Part shown: in pieces, positions 16,341 through 25,181 of the stretch | Numbering within the stretch: the stretch's first letter is position 1 | How the letters are laid out: the number at the start of each line of letters is the position of its first letter | NCBI RefSeq assembly: GCF_001514205.1 | Contig: NZ_KQ948789.1 | Location: 1 to 64,000, forward strand | Direction: 5' to 3' | Source of the DNA: Streptomyces griseoruber | Lineage (GTDB): Bacteria; Actinomycetota; Actinomycetes; Streptomycetales; Streptomycetaceae | DNA: 64,000 nt | Position numbers and translations under genes: made by a program | The notes under the pieces: model-generated | The model's database searches: none | What the model saw: the letters and a program-made list of their open reading frames with translations, nothing else | Told to the model about the DNA's origin: nothing

Positions 16341-17561
16341 ATGCGATCGATACGGCCGTCGTTCACCGCTCGTCGGGGGAGGACCGCACGCCGCAGAACC
16401 TCCCCCGTGCTCGGCGCTGTAGCCCTCGCCTCGGTGCTCGCGCTCACCGCGACCGCCTGCGACTCGGGCGACACCAACGCCGACGGCAAGGCCACCGCGT
16501 CGGCCACGGCGGGCGGCGACGGAAAGATCACGATCCCGGACGACATCAAGGACCGGCTCAAGGAGCACGGGATCGATCTGGACAAGTGGAAGAACGGCGC
16601 CTGGAAGAACTGGGACAGGGACGACTGGCTGCGTGAGGCCCAGGACTACATCAACCCGATCATCAAGGGCCTGTGGGACCCGGACCGGATGCGGGAGGCG
16701 GAGGACCCGGACCGGGGGGTCGACGACAACGACCTCTCGGGCGACCAGGGGGTGACCGACCCGACGCCCGAGCCCGTGGACGCGAAGGCCGTGCCGACGA
16801 CGTACCACGCCAACGCCCCCGAGGCGGGCAAGGTGTTCTTCGACTCCCCCGAGGGCACGATGGTCTGCTCGGCGACGGTCGTGGAGGACCCGGCCCACCC
16901 GGGCAAGTCCAACCTGGTGTGGACGGCGGGCCACTGTGTGCACGCGGGCAAGAAGGGCGGCTGGTACCGCAACATCGCGTTCGTGCCGTCGTACAACGAC
17001 AAGGGTCTGTCCGCCGAGCAGCTCCAGACGGCGACCAAGGAGCAGGCCGCTCCTTATGGTGTCTGGTGGGGCGACTGGGTGAAGACCTCCGACCAGTGGA
17101 TCGCACAGGGCGGGGAGACGGGTGGTGACGGCGCGCCGTACGACTTCGCCGTGATCCATGTGACGCCGGAGGCGGGCGGCTCCGGCAAGTCGTTGGAGGA
17201 GACGGTCGGTTCGGCGCTGCCGGTGGACTTCGACGCTCCGGCGGTGCCGAAGGTGGACAGCATCACCGCGACGGGCTACCCGGCCGCGGCGCCGTTCGAC
17301 GGGCAGAAGCTGTACCAGTGCCAGGACAAGCCGGGGCGGCTGTCGTTCAGCGAGTCGGACCCGACGATGTACCGGATCGGCTGCACGATGACCGGTGGTT
17401 CGTCCGGCGGCGGCTGGGTGGCGACGGGGTCGGACGGCAAGCCGGCGCTGGTGTCCAACACCTCGGTCGGCCCGGTGAGTTCGGGCTGGCTCGCGGGGCC
17501 GAGGCTGGGCGAGGTGGCCAAGGGTGTGTACGACTCGGTGAGCGACAAGTTCGCCAGGTGA
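16341..17561 (+). CDS. Secreted or lipid-anchored trypsin/V8-like serine protease
   Basis: The 406-residue protein starts at ATG 16341 behind GGGGGAG and has a twin-Arg-rich N-terminus, a hydrophobic stretch (LGAVALASVLALTATAC) and a lipobox-like end, so it is exported and perhaps lipid-anchored at Cys34. The chymotrypsin-fold triad is visible: His in VWTAGHCVHAG, Asp in PYDFAVIHV and Ser in TGGSSGGGWV. This matches the Streptomyces trypsin-like/V8 peptidases of family S1. Between the signal and the protease domain lies an acidic stretch of about 110 residues (DDIKDRLKEHGIDLDKWKNG) that may be a propeptide. The gene stands alone, divergent from the NIS cluster and convergent with hflX. The substrate is unknown. 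Confidence 0.88.
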   Translation: MRSIRPSFTARRGRTARRRTSPVLGAVALASVLALTATACDSGDTNADGKATASATAGGDGKITIPDDIKDRLKEHGIDLDKWKNGAWKNWDRDDWLREAQDYINPIIKGLWDPDRMREAEDPDRGVDDNDLSGDQGVTDPTPEPVDAKAVPTTYHANAPEAGKVFFDSPEGTMVCSATVVEDPAHPGKSNLVWTAGHCVHAGKKGGWYRNIAFVPSYNDKGLSAEQLQTATKEQAAPYGVWWGDWVKTSDQWIAQGGETGGDGAPYDFAVIHVTPEAGGSGKSLEETVGSALPVDFDAPAVPKVDSITATGYPAAAPFDGQKLYQCQDKPGRLSFSESDPTMYRIGCTMTGGSSGGGWVATGSDGKPALVSNTSVGPVSSGWLAGPRLGEVAKGVYDSVSDKFAR

Positions 17562-17604
17562 GCGACGAGTGCGCCGGGCAGGAGGCGCACCGCAGACCAT
17601 GACG

Positions 17605-17638
17605 AAGGCCCGCCCCCTGAGACAAGGGGGCGGGCCTT
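17605..17638. terminator. Bidirectional terminator between the protease gene and hflX
   Basis: AAGGCCCGCCCCCT (17605-17618) and its exact complement (17625-17638) form a 14-bp stem with a 6-base loop between convergent genes. Confidence 0.82.
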
Positions 17639-17648
17639 CGTGTGTCGG

Positions 17649-19142
17649 TCAGGCGAGGGGGGCCGGGACGTACGGTGCGAGGTCCGCGGCCAGTTCCTCG
17701 TGCACCCGCGCCTTGAGGAGGGTGCCGTCCGCCGTGTGCTCCGCGGAGATCACCTCGCCCTCGGTGTGGGCGCGGGCGACCAGCTTGCCGTGGGTGTACG
17801 GCACCAGCGCCTCGATCTCGACCGAGGGCCGCGGCAGCTCGTTGTCGATGAGCGCGAGCAGTTCCTCGATGCCCTGGCCGGTGCGGGCCGAGACGGCGAT
17901 GGAGCGCTTCTCGATCCGCATCAGCCGCTGGAGGGTGAGCGGGTCGGCCGCGTCCGCCTTGTTGATCACGACGATCTCGGGCACCTGGGTGGCGCCGACA
18001 TCGTGGACCACCTCGCGCACGGCGGCCAGCTGCTCCTCCGGGTTGGGGTGCGAGCCGTCGACCACGTGCAGGATCAGGTCGGACTCGCCGACCTCCTCCA
18101 TGGTGGAGCGGAACGCCTCGACCAGGTGGTGCGGCAGGTGCCGTACGAAACCGACCGTGTCGGCCAGCGTGTACAGCCGGCCGCTCGGGGTCTCGGCCCG
18201 GCGCACGGTCGGGTCGAGGGTGGCGAACAGGGCGTTCTCGACGAGGACGCCCGCGCCGGTGAGGCGGTTGAGCAGGGAGGACTTGCCGGCGTTGGTGTAG
18301 CCCGCGATGGCGACCGAGGGCACCTTGTGGCGCTTGCGCTCCTGGCGCTTGATCTCGCGGCCGGTCTTCATCTCCGCGATCTCCCGGCGCATCTTCGCCA
18401 TCTTCTCGCGGATCCGCCGCCGGTCCGTCTCGATCTTGGTCTCACCGGGACCACGGGTGGCGAGGCCGCCGCCCTTGCCGCCGCCCATCTGACGGGACAG
18501 CGACTGACCCCAGCCGCGCAGTCGCGGCAGCATGTACTGCATCTGCGCGAGCGCGACCTGCGCCTTGCCCTCTCGGGACTTGGCGTGCTGGGCGAAGATG
18601 TCGAGGATCAGGGCCGTACGGTCGATGACCTTGACCTTGACGACGTCCTCGAGGTGGATGAGCTGGCCCGGGCTGAGCTCACCGTCGCAGATGACGGTGT
18701 CCGCGCCCGTCTCGATGACGATGTCACGCAGTTCGTCGGCCTTGCCGGAGCCGATGTAGGTGGCCGCGTCGGGCTTGTCGCGGCGCTGGATCACGCCGTC
18801 GAGCACGAGCGCGCCCGCGGTCTCCGCGAGGGCGGCGAGCTCCGCGAGGGAGTTGTCCGCGTCCTGCGCGGTCCCCGAGGTCCAGACGCCGACGAGGACG
18901 ACCCGCTCCAGACGGAGCTGGCGGTACTCGACCTCGGTGACGTCCTCGAGTTCGGTGGAGAGGCCCGCGACGCGGCGCAGGGCCGCACGCTCGGAGCGGT
19001 CGAACTGGTCGCCGTCCCGCTCTCCGTCGATCTCGTGGCTCCAGGCGACGTCCTCTTCCATCAGGGCATCGGCCCGAAGACCTTCGGGGTAGGCGTGCGC
19101 GAAGCGCTTCGTGTCCTGGGAAGAGGAAGAAGAGGAGGTCAT
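17649..19142 (-). CDS. hflX: Ribosome-associated GTPase HflX
   Basis: HflX is a conserved GTPase that binds the 50S subunit and splits stalled or stressed ribosomes. The 497-residue protein has the HflX N-terminal domain (VLVGVWTSG, ADTVICDGELSPGQ, DRTALILDIFAQHAKSREGK), the Gly-rich linker (MGGGKGGGLATRGPGETK), the coiled region KMAKMRREIAEMK and the G domain: G1 AGYTNAGKSS, G3 DTVGF, G4 NKAD, G5 VSARTG. The start at 19142 has an AAGGAC site; the first 50 residues form an acidic extension common in actinobacteria. It has its own promoter region of about 160 bases shared with no other gene and ends at a bidirectional terminator. Confidence 0.96.
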   Translation of the reverse strand: MTSSSSSSQDTKRFAHAYPEGLRADALMEEDVAWSHEIDGERDGDQFDRSERAALRRVAGLSTELEDVTEVEYRQLRLERVVLVGVWTSGTAQDADNSLAELAALAETAGALVLDGVIQRRDKPDAATYIGSGKADELRDIVIETGADTVICDGELSPGQLIHLEDVVKVKVIDRTALILDIFAQHAKSREGKAQVALAQMQYMLPRLRGWGQSLSRQMGGGKGGGLATRGPGETKIETDRRRIREKMAKMRREIAEMKTGREIKRQERKRHKVPSVAIAGYTNAGKSSLLNRLTGAGVLVENALFATLDPTVRRAETPSGRLYTLADTVGFVRHLPHHLVEAFRSTMEEVGESDLILHVVDGSHPNPEEQLAAVREVVHDVGATQVPEIVVINKADAADPLTLQRLMRIEKRSIAVSARTGQGIEELLALIDNELPRPSVEIEALVPYTHGKLVARAHTEGEVISAEHTADGTLLKARVHEELAADLAPYVPAPLA

Positions 19143-19305
19143 TGGGTCCTTACGTCGTGGGGATACCGATTTCGGCGGGGTTCACCGTCCATGGTGCACA
19201 ACGCACGAGCGCCCCGGGAGATTCCCGCGCCTCGTGCCCCGTGCCGCGCCGACCTGACGATGGTCGCACGGCACGCCCCGTCTCGTCACGGCCTTATTCC
19301 GGGGC

Positions 19306-20862
19306 CTACGGGGCCTTGGGGGCCTGCGGGACCGGTGAGGTCTTCGCCCCCTTCTCGGCCGCCGCCGTCGGCTTCCAGTCCGGGTGGCCCGGCATCGGCG
19401 GGGTCTTCTCCCCGTACAGCCAGGCCTGGAAGAAGTCGCCGAGGTCGCGCCCGGAGACCTCCTCGGCGAGCTGCCGGAAGTCCGCCGTGGTGGCGGTGGA
19501 GTCCTGGTGGTCGCGCACCCAGTCCCGCTCGACCCGCTCGAACGCCTTCTGGCCGATCTCCTGGCGCAGGGCGTACAGGACGAGGGCGGCACCGTCGTAC
19601 ACGTTCGGACGGAAGATGCTGATCTTCTCGCCGGGCTCGGGTGCCTTGGGGAGCGCAGGGGGGCCGCCGGCGGCGCGCCAGCGGTCGGACGCGCCGTACG
19701 CCGCCTTCATGCGCTCCTGAAGCGTGTAGCCGCCCTTCTCCTGGGCGTAGAGGGCCTCGTACCAGGTGGCGTGTCCCTCGTTGAGCCAGAGGTCGGACCA
19801 GGTGCGCGGGCTGACGCTGTCGCCGAACCACTGGTGGGACAGCTCGTGCACCATGATCGACTCGATGTACCACTTGGGGTAGCCGGGCTCGGTGAAGAGG
19901 TCCTTCTCGAACAGGGACAGGGTCTGTGTCTCCAGCTCGAAGCCGGTGTCGGCCTGGGCCATGAGCACGCCGTAGGTCTCGAAGGGGTAGGGCCCGACCT
20001 TCTTCTCCATCCAGGCGATCTGGTCGGGGGTCTTCTTCAGCCACGGTTCGAGGGCTTCGCGGTCCTTCGTGGGCACGACGTCCCGGACCGGCAGCCCGTG
20101 CGGCCCGTCGCGGTGCAGGACGGTGGAGCGGCCGATGGACACCTGGGCGAGCTCGGTGGCCATGGGGTGCTGGGTGCGGTACGTCCAGGTGGTCGTCCCG
20201 CCGGACCGGTCCGCGCCGGCCGGCAGCCCGTTGGCGACGGCCGTGTAGTCGTCGGGGGCGGTGATCCGGATGGTGAACATCGCCTTGTCGGAGGGATGGT
20301 CGTTGCACGGGAACACCAGGTGGGCGACGTCGGCCTGGTTGGCCATGGCGAGGCCGTCGGTGGTGCGCACCCAGCCGCCGTCCCGGCCGTCGGCACCCAC
20401 CGGGTCGCTGGTGTGCCGCACGGTGATGCGTGTCCAGCTGCCCGGCATCAGCGCGTCCTCGGGGGTGACCACCAGGTCGTCGCCGGCGCTCTCGAAGGTC
20501 GCTGGTCTGCCGTCGACCTCGACCGATTCGACGGCCCCGTGCGCGAAGTCGAGGTTGATCCGGTCCAGGCTCGCGGTGGTCCAGGCGTCGATGGTGGTGA
20601 CCGCCTGGAGCGGCTTGCTGTTGGAGCCGGAGTACGTGAAGGAGAGGTCGTACGACGCCACGTCGTAGCCGGGGTTGCCGAGGTACGGGAAGAGGCGGTC
20701 GCCGACGCCGAGCGGTGCCGCCGGGGCGCTCGCGGCGACGAGGCACACGGACACGGCCGAGGCGAGCAGCGCGGACTTCAGCCGGCGGGCGGCGGTCCGG
20801 GGGCGGGCGGCCCGGGGGCGGGCGGCCCGGGGGCGCGGCGAGGAGTGGGGGGTGAGCAGCAT
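19306..20862 (-). CDS. Secreted M1-family zinc metallopeptidase
   Basis: The 518-residue protein has a long signal region: a repetitive Arg/Pro/Ala start (RPRAARPRAARPRTAARR) followed by LLASAVSVCLVAASAPAAP, so export is expected. The catalytic domain carries MVHELSHQWFGDSV (HEXXH) and LWLNEGHATW (the Glu ligand 18 residues on), the M1 signature. The exopeptidase loop reads GFELETQTL where most M1 aminopeptidases have GAMEN; the Glu is kept but the Asn is not. An actinobacterial M1 subgroup has this form, as far as I remember. It ends in a Lys/Pro/Ala tail. The gene is monocistronic between hflX and rshA. Likely role: degradation of extracellular peptides. Confidence 0.9.
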   Translation of the reverse strand: MLLTPHSSPRPRAARPRAARPRTAARRLKSALLASAVSVCLVAASAPAAPLGVGDRLFPYLGNPGYDVASYDLSFTYSGSNSKPLQAVTTIDAWTTASLDRINLDFAHGAVESVEVDGRPATFESAGDDLVVTPEDALMPGSWTRITVRHTSDPVGADGRDGGWVRTTDGLAMANQADVAHLVFPCNDHPSDKAMFTIRITAPDDYTAVANGLPAGADRSGGTTTWTYRTQHPMATELAQVSIGRSTVLHRDGPHGLPVRDVVPTKDREALEPWLKKTPDQIAWMEKKVGPYPFETYGVLMAQADTGFELETQTLSLFEKDLFTEPGYPKWYIESIMVHELSHQWFGDSVSPRTWSDLWLNEGHATWYEALYAQEKGGYTLQERMKAAYGASDRWRAAGGPPALPKAPEPGEKISIFRPNVYDGAALVLYALRQEIGQKAFERVERDWVRDHQDSTATTADFRQLAEEVSGRDLGDFFQAWLYGEKTPPMPGHPDWKPTAAAEKGAKTSPVPQAPKAP

Positions 20863-20977
20863 GCACCACCGCTACCAGCGCGCACCTGCCGTACGGCGGC
20901 GACGCGCGCCCTTCCCACCCGAACGGGTTGCGCACGCGCGCGTGGGCCGGGCGGGCCGGGTCGCACCGGTGCGGGGC

Positions 20978-23131
20978 TCAGGAGGCCGAGGCGTGGTGCT
21001 GGGCCCTGCTCACGTCGTAGACCCCGGGGACGTTCCGCATGGCGCGCATGAGGGTGGGCAGGTGGCCCGCGTCGGGGAGCTGGATGGTGTACGTGTGGCG
21101 TACGCGCTGCTGGCTGGGGGGTTCGACGGTCGCGGAGACGATCTCGGCGCCCTCCAGTGCCATGGCCTCCGTGAGGTCGGCGAGCAGATGGGGGCGGCCG
21201 AACGATTCGGCGACCAGCGTGACCCGGCACTCGGTGGTGTCGCCCCAGCTCACGTCGACCGCCGCGCGCCCCGCGTCCGTCATGCGCGCCACCGCGGCGC
21301 ACTCCACGCGGTGCACGGTCACCATCCCCCCGCGCACGGCGAAGCCGGTGACCTCGTCGGCCGGGACGGGGGTGCAGCAGCCGGCGAGGCGTACGCCCGC
21401 GTCGGGGCGCCCGGCGACGGTGATCGCGGTGTCGGGGCGGGACAGGGGGGTGTCGGTGGCCGGGATGTCCGTCACCGTCCGTGCCGGGTCGACGGTCTCC
21501 TCGGGCTCGGCCGGGGCCGGGTGGGTCGCCAGCCAGCGCTGGATGGCGATCCGGGCGGCGGGGGTGTGGGCGTGCTCCAGCCACTCCCTGGAGGGCTCGG
21601 AGGCGGGGTCCTGGCCCATGAGGAGCTGGACGGTGTCACCGTCCCGCAGAACGGTGCTCAGGGTCGCCAGCCGGCCGTTCACGCGGGCGCCGATACAGGC
21701 GTGCGCGTCCTCGCCGTACTGGGCGTAGGCGGCGTCGACGCAGGTGGCGCCGTCCGGGAGGCCGAGGGTTCCGCCGTCGGGGCGGAAGACGGTGATCTCG
21801 CGGTCCTGGGCGAGGTCCTCGCGCAGGGTGGACCAGAAGGTGTCGGTGTCCGGCGCGGCCTCCTGCCAGGCGAGGAGGCGGGAGAGCCAGCCGGGCCGGG
21901 TCGGGTCGACCCGCTCCCCGTCGAGCCGGTCCCCGTCCGCCGGGGCGCCCTCGCGGGTCTGCTCCTCCTGCGGACCGGCGTAGGGGTTGCCGAGCGCGAC
22001 GACTCCGGCCTCGGCGACCTTGTGCATCTGGTGGGTGCGGATGAGGACTTCGGCGACCTGGCCGTCCGCGCGGGCGACGGCGGTGTGCAGCGACTGGTAC
22101 AGGTTGAACTTGGGGACGGCGATGAAGTCCTTGAACTCCGAGACGACGGGCGTCATACAGGTGTGCAGCTCACCGAGGACGGCGTAGCAGTCCGCGTCCT
22201 CGTTGACGAGCACCAGCAGCCGGCCGAAGTCGCAGCCGCGCAGTTCGCCGCGCTTGCGCGAGACGCGGTGGACGGAGACGAAGTGCCGGGGCCGGATGAG
22301 GACTTCGGCCTGGATGCCGGCCTCGCGCAGGACCGCGCGCATCGCGTCGGCGAACTCGGCGAGGGGGTCGTCCGCGCGGGAGGCGTTGTCGACGATCAGC
22401 TCGCGGGTGTGCTCGTACTCCTCGGGGCGCAGGATCGCGAAGACGAGGTCTTCCAGCTCGGTCTTGAGGGCCTGGACGCCGAGGCGTTCGGCGAGCGGGA
22501 TGAGGAAGTCCCGGGTGATCTTGGCGATGCGCTCCTGTTTCTCGGGGCGCATCACGCCGAGGGTGCGCATGTTGTGCAGCCGGTCGGCGAGCTTGATCGA
22601 CATCACGCGGACGTCGCTGCCGGTGGCGACGAGCATTTTGCGGAAGGTCTCGGGCTCGGCGGCGGCGCCGTAGTCGACCTTCTCCAACTTGGTGACGCCG
22701 TCGACGAGATAGCGCACCTCCTCGCCGAACTGCTCGCGCACCTGCTCGAGCGTCACATCGGTGTCCTCGACGGTGTCGTGGAGCAGGGAGGCCGTCAAGG
22801 TCGTTGTCTCGGCGCCGAGTTCGGCGAGGATCAGGGTCACGGCGAGCGGGTGCGTGATGTACGGCTCGCCGCTCTTGCGCATCTGGCCGCGGTGCGAGGA
22901 CTCGGCCAGCACATAGGCGCGGCGCAGGGGCTCGAGGTCGGCGTCGGGGTGGTGGGCGCGGTGGGCCTCGACGACATGGCCGATCGCGTCGGGCAGCCGG
23001 CCGCGGGCGGGACTGCCGAGCAGGGCGGCCCGTCCCAGGCGGCGCAGGTCGATCCGGGGCAGGCTGCGCCTGCGGGTCGTGGCCGGCGCTACCGGGCCCG
23101 GCGTCGCAGGGTTCGTGGCCTCCGCACTCAT
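20978..23131 (-). CDS. rshA: RelA/SpoT homologue with intact hydrolase and divergent synthetase motifs
   Basis: I chose ATG 23131 because GGAGGTG precedes it, giving 717 residues. The ppGpp hydrolase domain is intact: YITHPLAV, LLHDTVEDT (His118-Asp119) and KLADRLHNM (Asp183). The synthetase-like region (residues about 230-380) keeps YQSLHTAV, but the G-loop and substrate motifs are altered (RPRHFVSVHRVSRKRG, CDFGRLLVLV, EVLIRTHQMH rather than EVQIRT), so synthesis may be weak or absent. A TGS domain (ITVFRPDGGTLGLPDGAT), a linker and a C-terminal ACT domain (TLVAESFGRPHLLADLTE) complete the long RSH layout. The second RSH protein of S. coelicolor, called rshA and separate from relA, occupies this chromosomal position (recalled); I use that symbol on this basis. 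Confidence 0.85.
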   Translation of the reverse strand: MSAEATNPATPGPVAPATTRRRSLPRIDLRRLGRAALLGSPARGRLPDAIGHVVEAHRAHHPDADLEPLRRAYVLAESSHRGQMRKSGEPYITHPLAVTLILAELGAETTTLTASLLHDTVEDTDVTLEQVREQFGEEVRYLVDGVTKLEKVDYGAAAEPETFRKMLVATGSDVRVMSIKLADRLHNMRTLGVMRPEKQERIAKITRDFLIPLAERLGVQALKTELEDLVFAILRPEEYEHTRELIVDNASRADDPLAEFADAMRAVLREAGIQAEVLIRPRHFVSVHRVSRKRGELRGCDFGRLLVLVNEDADCYAVLGELHTCMTPVVSEFKDFIAVPKFNLYQSLHTAVARADGQVAEVLIRTHQMHKVAEAGVVALGNPYAGPQEEQTREGAPADGDRLDGERVDPTRPGWLSRLLAWQEAAPDTDTFWSTLREDLAQDREITVFRPDGGTLGLPDGATCVDAAYAQYGEDAHACIGARVNGRLATLSTVLRDGDTVQLLMGQDPASEPSREWLEHAHTPAARIAIQRWLATHPAPAEPEETVDPARTVTDIPATDTPLSRPDTAITVAGRPDAGVRLAGCCTPVPADEVTGFAVRGGMVTVHRVECAAVARMTDAGRAAVDVSWGDTTECRVTLVAESFGRPHLLADLTEAMALEGAEIVSATVEPPSQQRVRHTYTIQLPDAGHLPTLMRAMRNVPGVYDVSRAQHHASAS

Positions 23132-23429
23132 GGGCACCTCCGGCTGCGTGGACCGGCGGACGGGGTGTCCCAGGGCGGACACGGCTCAGGGGACTGGCAA
23201 AGGTCCCCCGTCCGGGCCGGTGCTTGATGCTACCGAGCCCATCACGTGCGACTGACCGCCTCTCGCCGAGCGTGAAACGGATCACCCATTCGAGCGACGA
23301 TTCAGGGGTTTACGGTTTTGCGCCACCAGAACCAGGCCTGGCTGTTATTTCGAACCTCTGACCGTGCCTCAGGTGTGCGGTCACCCGTCCCGCGACCGCA
23401 CAGACCTGCGATACGAAGCCGTTATCGCG

Positions 23430-24299
23430 TCAACGAGCGGAGCTTTCCAGCCACTCGGGATCGATCTCGCCTGTGGCGACGATCACTGCGGGTCCGGTCA
23501 TCTCGATCTCGCCGTCGGGGCGCTCGGTGATCACCAGGCGTCCGCCGGGGACGTCCACGGTGTACGTCGCGGGGGTCCCGGTGACGACCGGGTCGGCGCC
23601 GTCCCTGCGGGCGGCGGCCACGGCGACGGCGCACGCGCCCGTGCCGCAGGAGCGGGTCTCGCCGGAGCCGCGCTCGTGCACGCGCAGGGCGACGTGCCCG
23701 GGGCCGCGGTCGACGACGAACTCGACGTTGACCCCGTCCGGGTAGGCGGAGGCCGGGCTGAAGGGCGGCGGGCTGGACAGGTCGCCGGCGTGCGCGAGGT
23801 CCTCGACGAAGGCGACCGCGTGCGGGTTGCCCATGTTCACGTTCCGCGCGGGCCAGCTGCGCTCGCCGACGCTCACGGTGACCTCGCCCTCGGGGAGGCG
23901 CGCCCGGCCCATGCCGACGGTGACATCGCCGTCCTTGGCGATGTGCGCGCTCTTGACGCCCGCGCGCGTGGCGACGGAGATGTCCCCCTCGGGGACGAGT
24001 CCCGCGTGCTGGAGGTAGCGCGCGAACACGCGCACGCCGTTGCCGCACATCTCCGCGACCGAGCCGTCGCCGTTGCGGTAGTCCATGAACCACTCGGCCT
24101 CGGCCGCCATGTCCTTCGCCTCGGGGTGCGCGGCGGACCGCACGACATGCAGCAGCCCGTCCCCGCCGATGCCCGCGCGCCGGTCGCACAGGGCGGCGAC
24201 GGCGGCCGGGGGGAGGGCGATGACGTTCTCCGGGTCCGGGACGATCACGAAGTCGTTCTCGGTCCCGTGACCCTTGAGGAAGGCGATCCGCGTGCTCAT
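23430..24299 (-). CDS. dapF: Diaminopimelate epimerase
   Basis: DapF converts LL- to meso-diaminopimelate for lysine synthesis. The 289-residue protein shows both half-domains with their catalytic cysteines: the first in VAEMCGNGVRVFARY and the second in ETRSCGTGACAVAVAAA. KGHGTENDFVIV at the N-terminus and NMGNPHAVAFV are further family marks. Streptomyces peptidoglycan uses LL-diaminopimelate, so the epimerase mainly serves lysine formation there (family knowledge). The start ATG at 24299 follows GAGGA very closely. It lies 298 bases upstream of rshA on the same strand and just left of a MITE-like insertion. Confidence 0.96.
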   Translation of the reverse strand: MSTRIAFLKGHGTENDFVIVPDPENVIALPPAAVAALCDRRAGIGGDGLLHVVRSAAHPEAKDMAAEAEWFMDYRNGDGSVAEMCGNGVRVFARYLQHAGLVPEGDISVATRAGVKSAHIAKDGDVTVGMGRARLPEGEVTVSVGERSWPARNVNMGNPHAVAFVEDLAHAGDLSSPPPFSPASAYPDGVNVEFVVDRGPGHVALRVHERGSGETRSCGTGACAVAVAAARRDGADPVVTGTPATYTVDVPGGRLVITERPDGEIEMTGPAVIVATGEIDPEWLESSAR

Positions 24300-24386
24300 T
24301 CCTCGATCGTACGGCGTGGGTACGGCACACCTCGCACGCGTGCGTGCCCGGGGTTCGGCGCACCCCGCGGGCGTGGGTGCCCGCCG

Positions 24387-24555
24387 CTAGTGCCGCGGCA
24401 GGCAACGTCTGCCCGTCAAGGAGCGGCGTCCGGTGCGTGCTCTCGGCGTGCCGGCCGGAAGTCCTCGTACTGGACGTACTTGGGCTTTCGGCCGGTGCGG
24501 CGAGAGTGCGTGCCGGGCGTCGCGACGGGGCGAACGTTGCCTGCCGCGGCACTAG
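24387..24555. mobile_element. 169-bp palindromic MITE-like element with 22-bp terminal inverted repeats
   Basis: The ends 24387-24408 (CTAGTGCCGCGGCAGGCA...) and 24534-24555 are exact inverted copies of 22 bases. CTAG stands at each outer edge and may be a target duplication. The interior is also largely self-complementary about a centre near GTACTGGACGTAC, so the whole element could fold into one long imperfect hairpin. It encodes no protein. I remember very similar units, with GAGTACGTCCAGTACGAGG in the middle, recurring in many Streptomyces genomes. The right end supplies the TAG stop of the neighbouring membrane-protein gene. Confidence 0.8.
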
Positions 24556-25073
24556 CGCAGGCGGGCCACGCGCCAGACGGCGAGGACGGCCACCACGGCG
24601 ACCAGCACGACGTACGCCAGGACGACCCGCCAGTCCGGGCGGCGGTCGGAGCCGCGCGCGGGGAGGCCGGGCCACGTGTAACCAACGCGACGGGCGGCCA
24701 TCATGCCCCAGCCGGCCGCGCAGGAGCAGATCAGCAGCCCCAGCATGGCGATCACGGCCCCGCTGTCGCCGAAGTCGAAGGCGAGGGGGAACGCGAACAT
24801 CAGGGAGCCGGTCGCGGACAGGGCGACGATGGGCGCGAGCTGCCAGATCCGCAGCCGGCGCTGCGGGCGCAGCTCGACCTCGACCTCGGGCCCGCTGGCG
24901 AACATCTCCTCGGGCTCGGGACCGTCGTCGGTCACCCCGCCGCCCTGGGTGTCGTCCACGACGTCGGGGTCCACCGCGTCGGGAAGGGCGTGCCCGTCCC
25001 GGGGCTCCGGTTCCCCACGCTCGGGGGTGAGGCCCTCGGTGCCTTGTGCGGTGTCACGAGGGCCGGCCTCCAT
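24552..25073 (-). CDS. Hypothetical membrane protein between dapF and miaA
   Basis: I place the start at ATG 25073 (MEAGPRDTAQGTEG), with GTG 25079 as an alternative; GGGAGG lies just upstream of both. The 173-residue protein has an acidic, Pro-rich cytosolic N-terminus of about 75 residues, then three hydrophobic segments: LAPIVALSATGSLMFAFPLAF, VIAMLGLLICSCAAGWGMM and VVLAYVVLVAVVAVLAVW. I do not recognise a family. It is probably cotranscribed after miaA (109-base gap). The TAG stop at 24554-24552 is provided by the terminal repeat of the adjacent MITE, so the natural C-terminus could have been changed by that insertion. Confidence 0.65.
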   Translation of the reverse strand: MEAGPRDTAQGTEGLTPERGEPEPRDGHALPDAVDPDVVDDTQGGGVTDDGPEPEEMFASGPEVEVELRPQRRLRIWQLAPIVALSATGSLMFAFPLAFDFGDSGAVIAMLGLLICSCAAGWGMMAARRVGYTWPGLPARGSDRRPDWRVVLAYVVLVAVVAVLAVWRVARLR

Positions 25074-25181
25074 CGCCACGCGCCCTCCCAACTCGGACTC
25101 CACTTGGTCGATCGAAGCTCGATGATGGCACGGCACCGGAGGCACGGATGACGGCCTGGGCGTCCCGATGCCATGACGTGA

